33,167 nt of DNA from an uncultured Clostridia bacterium (GTDB taxonomy: Bacteria; Bacillota; Clostridia; Christensenellales; CAG-314). The stretch covers positions 1 through 33,167 of the forward strand of contig CAKRAM010000127.1 in NCBI GenBank assembly GCA_934294965.1, read 5' to 3'. Below, one piece after another: positions 33,132 through 33,167 of the stretch (its first letter is position 1; every line of letters starts with the position of its first letter). The notes under the pieces were generated by a model. That model was not told the origin of the DNA, did not search any database, and worked only from the letters and a program-made list of their open reading frames with translations. A program made the position numbers and the translations under genes.

Positions 33132-33167
33132 GTTTGAGTGTAGTGTTAATTCATAGGGGACTCAAAC
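33132..33167 (+). CRISPR. First repeat of the CRISPR array (36 bp), cut by the window end
   Basis: A 36-bp repeat beginning GTTTGAGTGTAGTG and ending GGGGACTCAAAC; the ends are an inverted pair (GTTTGAGT/ACTCAAAC), as in many type II-A repeats. Its bases 12-31 are identical to the tracrRNA anti-repeat complement at 27042-27061, which proves the link between array and tracrRNA. The leader anchor abuts its 5' end, so this is the leader-proximal repeat. No spacer is in the window; the sequence ends on the last base of the repeat. Confidence 0.92.

Overview
The window looks like a chromosomal contig from an uncultured clostridial-type member of the Bacillota. The grounds are a type II-A CRISPR-Cas locus with csn2, a FakA plus DegV fatty-acid kinase pair, a YqhQ/PrmC/PrfA block, an ECF-transporter S component, GGAGG-type ribosome binding sites and sigma-A-like promoters (TTGACA, 17 bp, TATAAT). 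No rRNA or species marker is present, so a finer assignment is not possible. All protein genes I accept as intact lie on the + strand. The exceptions on the - strand are tRNA-Ser, the tracrRNA and one decayed gene.

Layout. Positions 1-1421 hold the end of an integrated mobile element: a gene fragment, a sigma-factor-like regulator interrupted by an in-frame TAA, and a 22-bp copy of the 3' end of the neighbouring tRNA-Ser(UGA) gene (tRNA at 1579-1667). A long spacer without a gene follows. Next come housekeeping genes: a YqhQ-PrmC fusion (2660-4438) and prfA (4522-5589), meaning release factor 1 together with the enzyme that methylates it, then a strong terminator. Positions 5909-10620 carry a lipoprotein lipase-like protein and a MacB/FtsX-type ABC exporter pair. 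MntP (probably starting at an ACG codon) and an ECF S component follow.

Positions 12662-24815 form a long same-strand gene run centred on acyl-lipid chemistry: an adenylating acyl ligase with its own carrier-protein domain, two PlsC-type acyltransferases, three alpha/beta hydrolases, a DegV/FakB fatty-acid binder, a GPH-type transporter, the fatty-acid kinase FakA, a polysaccharide deacetylase and a zinc-ribbon membrane protein. A reasonable reading is uptake or recycling of fatty acids and their transfer to lipids or the envelope. A metal-dependent amidohydrolase (25304-26593) closes this part.

The last 6.5 kb is a complete type II-A CRISPR-Cas locus. A tracrRNA gene on the - strand has a near-consensus promoter, an anti-repeat, three hairpins and a terminator. 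Then come cas9 (1366 codons), cas1, cas2 and csn2, each joined to the next by a 4-bp ATGA overlap, a short leader ending in the type II-A anchor ATTTGAG, and the first 36-bp repeat, at whose last base the sequence stops. The array itself is off the window, probably because the assembly broke in the repeats. The most interesting points are the overlap of the tracrRNA promoter with the cas9 translation start, the repeat-mimicking self-complementary 5' end of the tracrRNA, and the apparent absence of the Arg pair that reads NGG in SpCas9.
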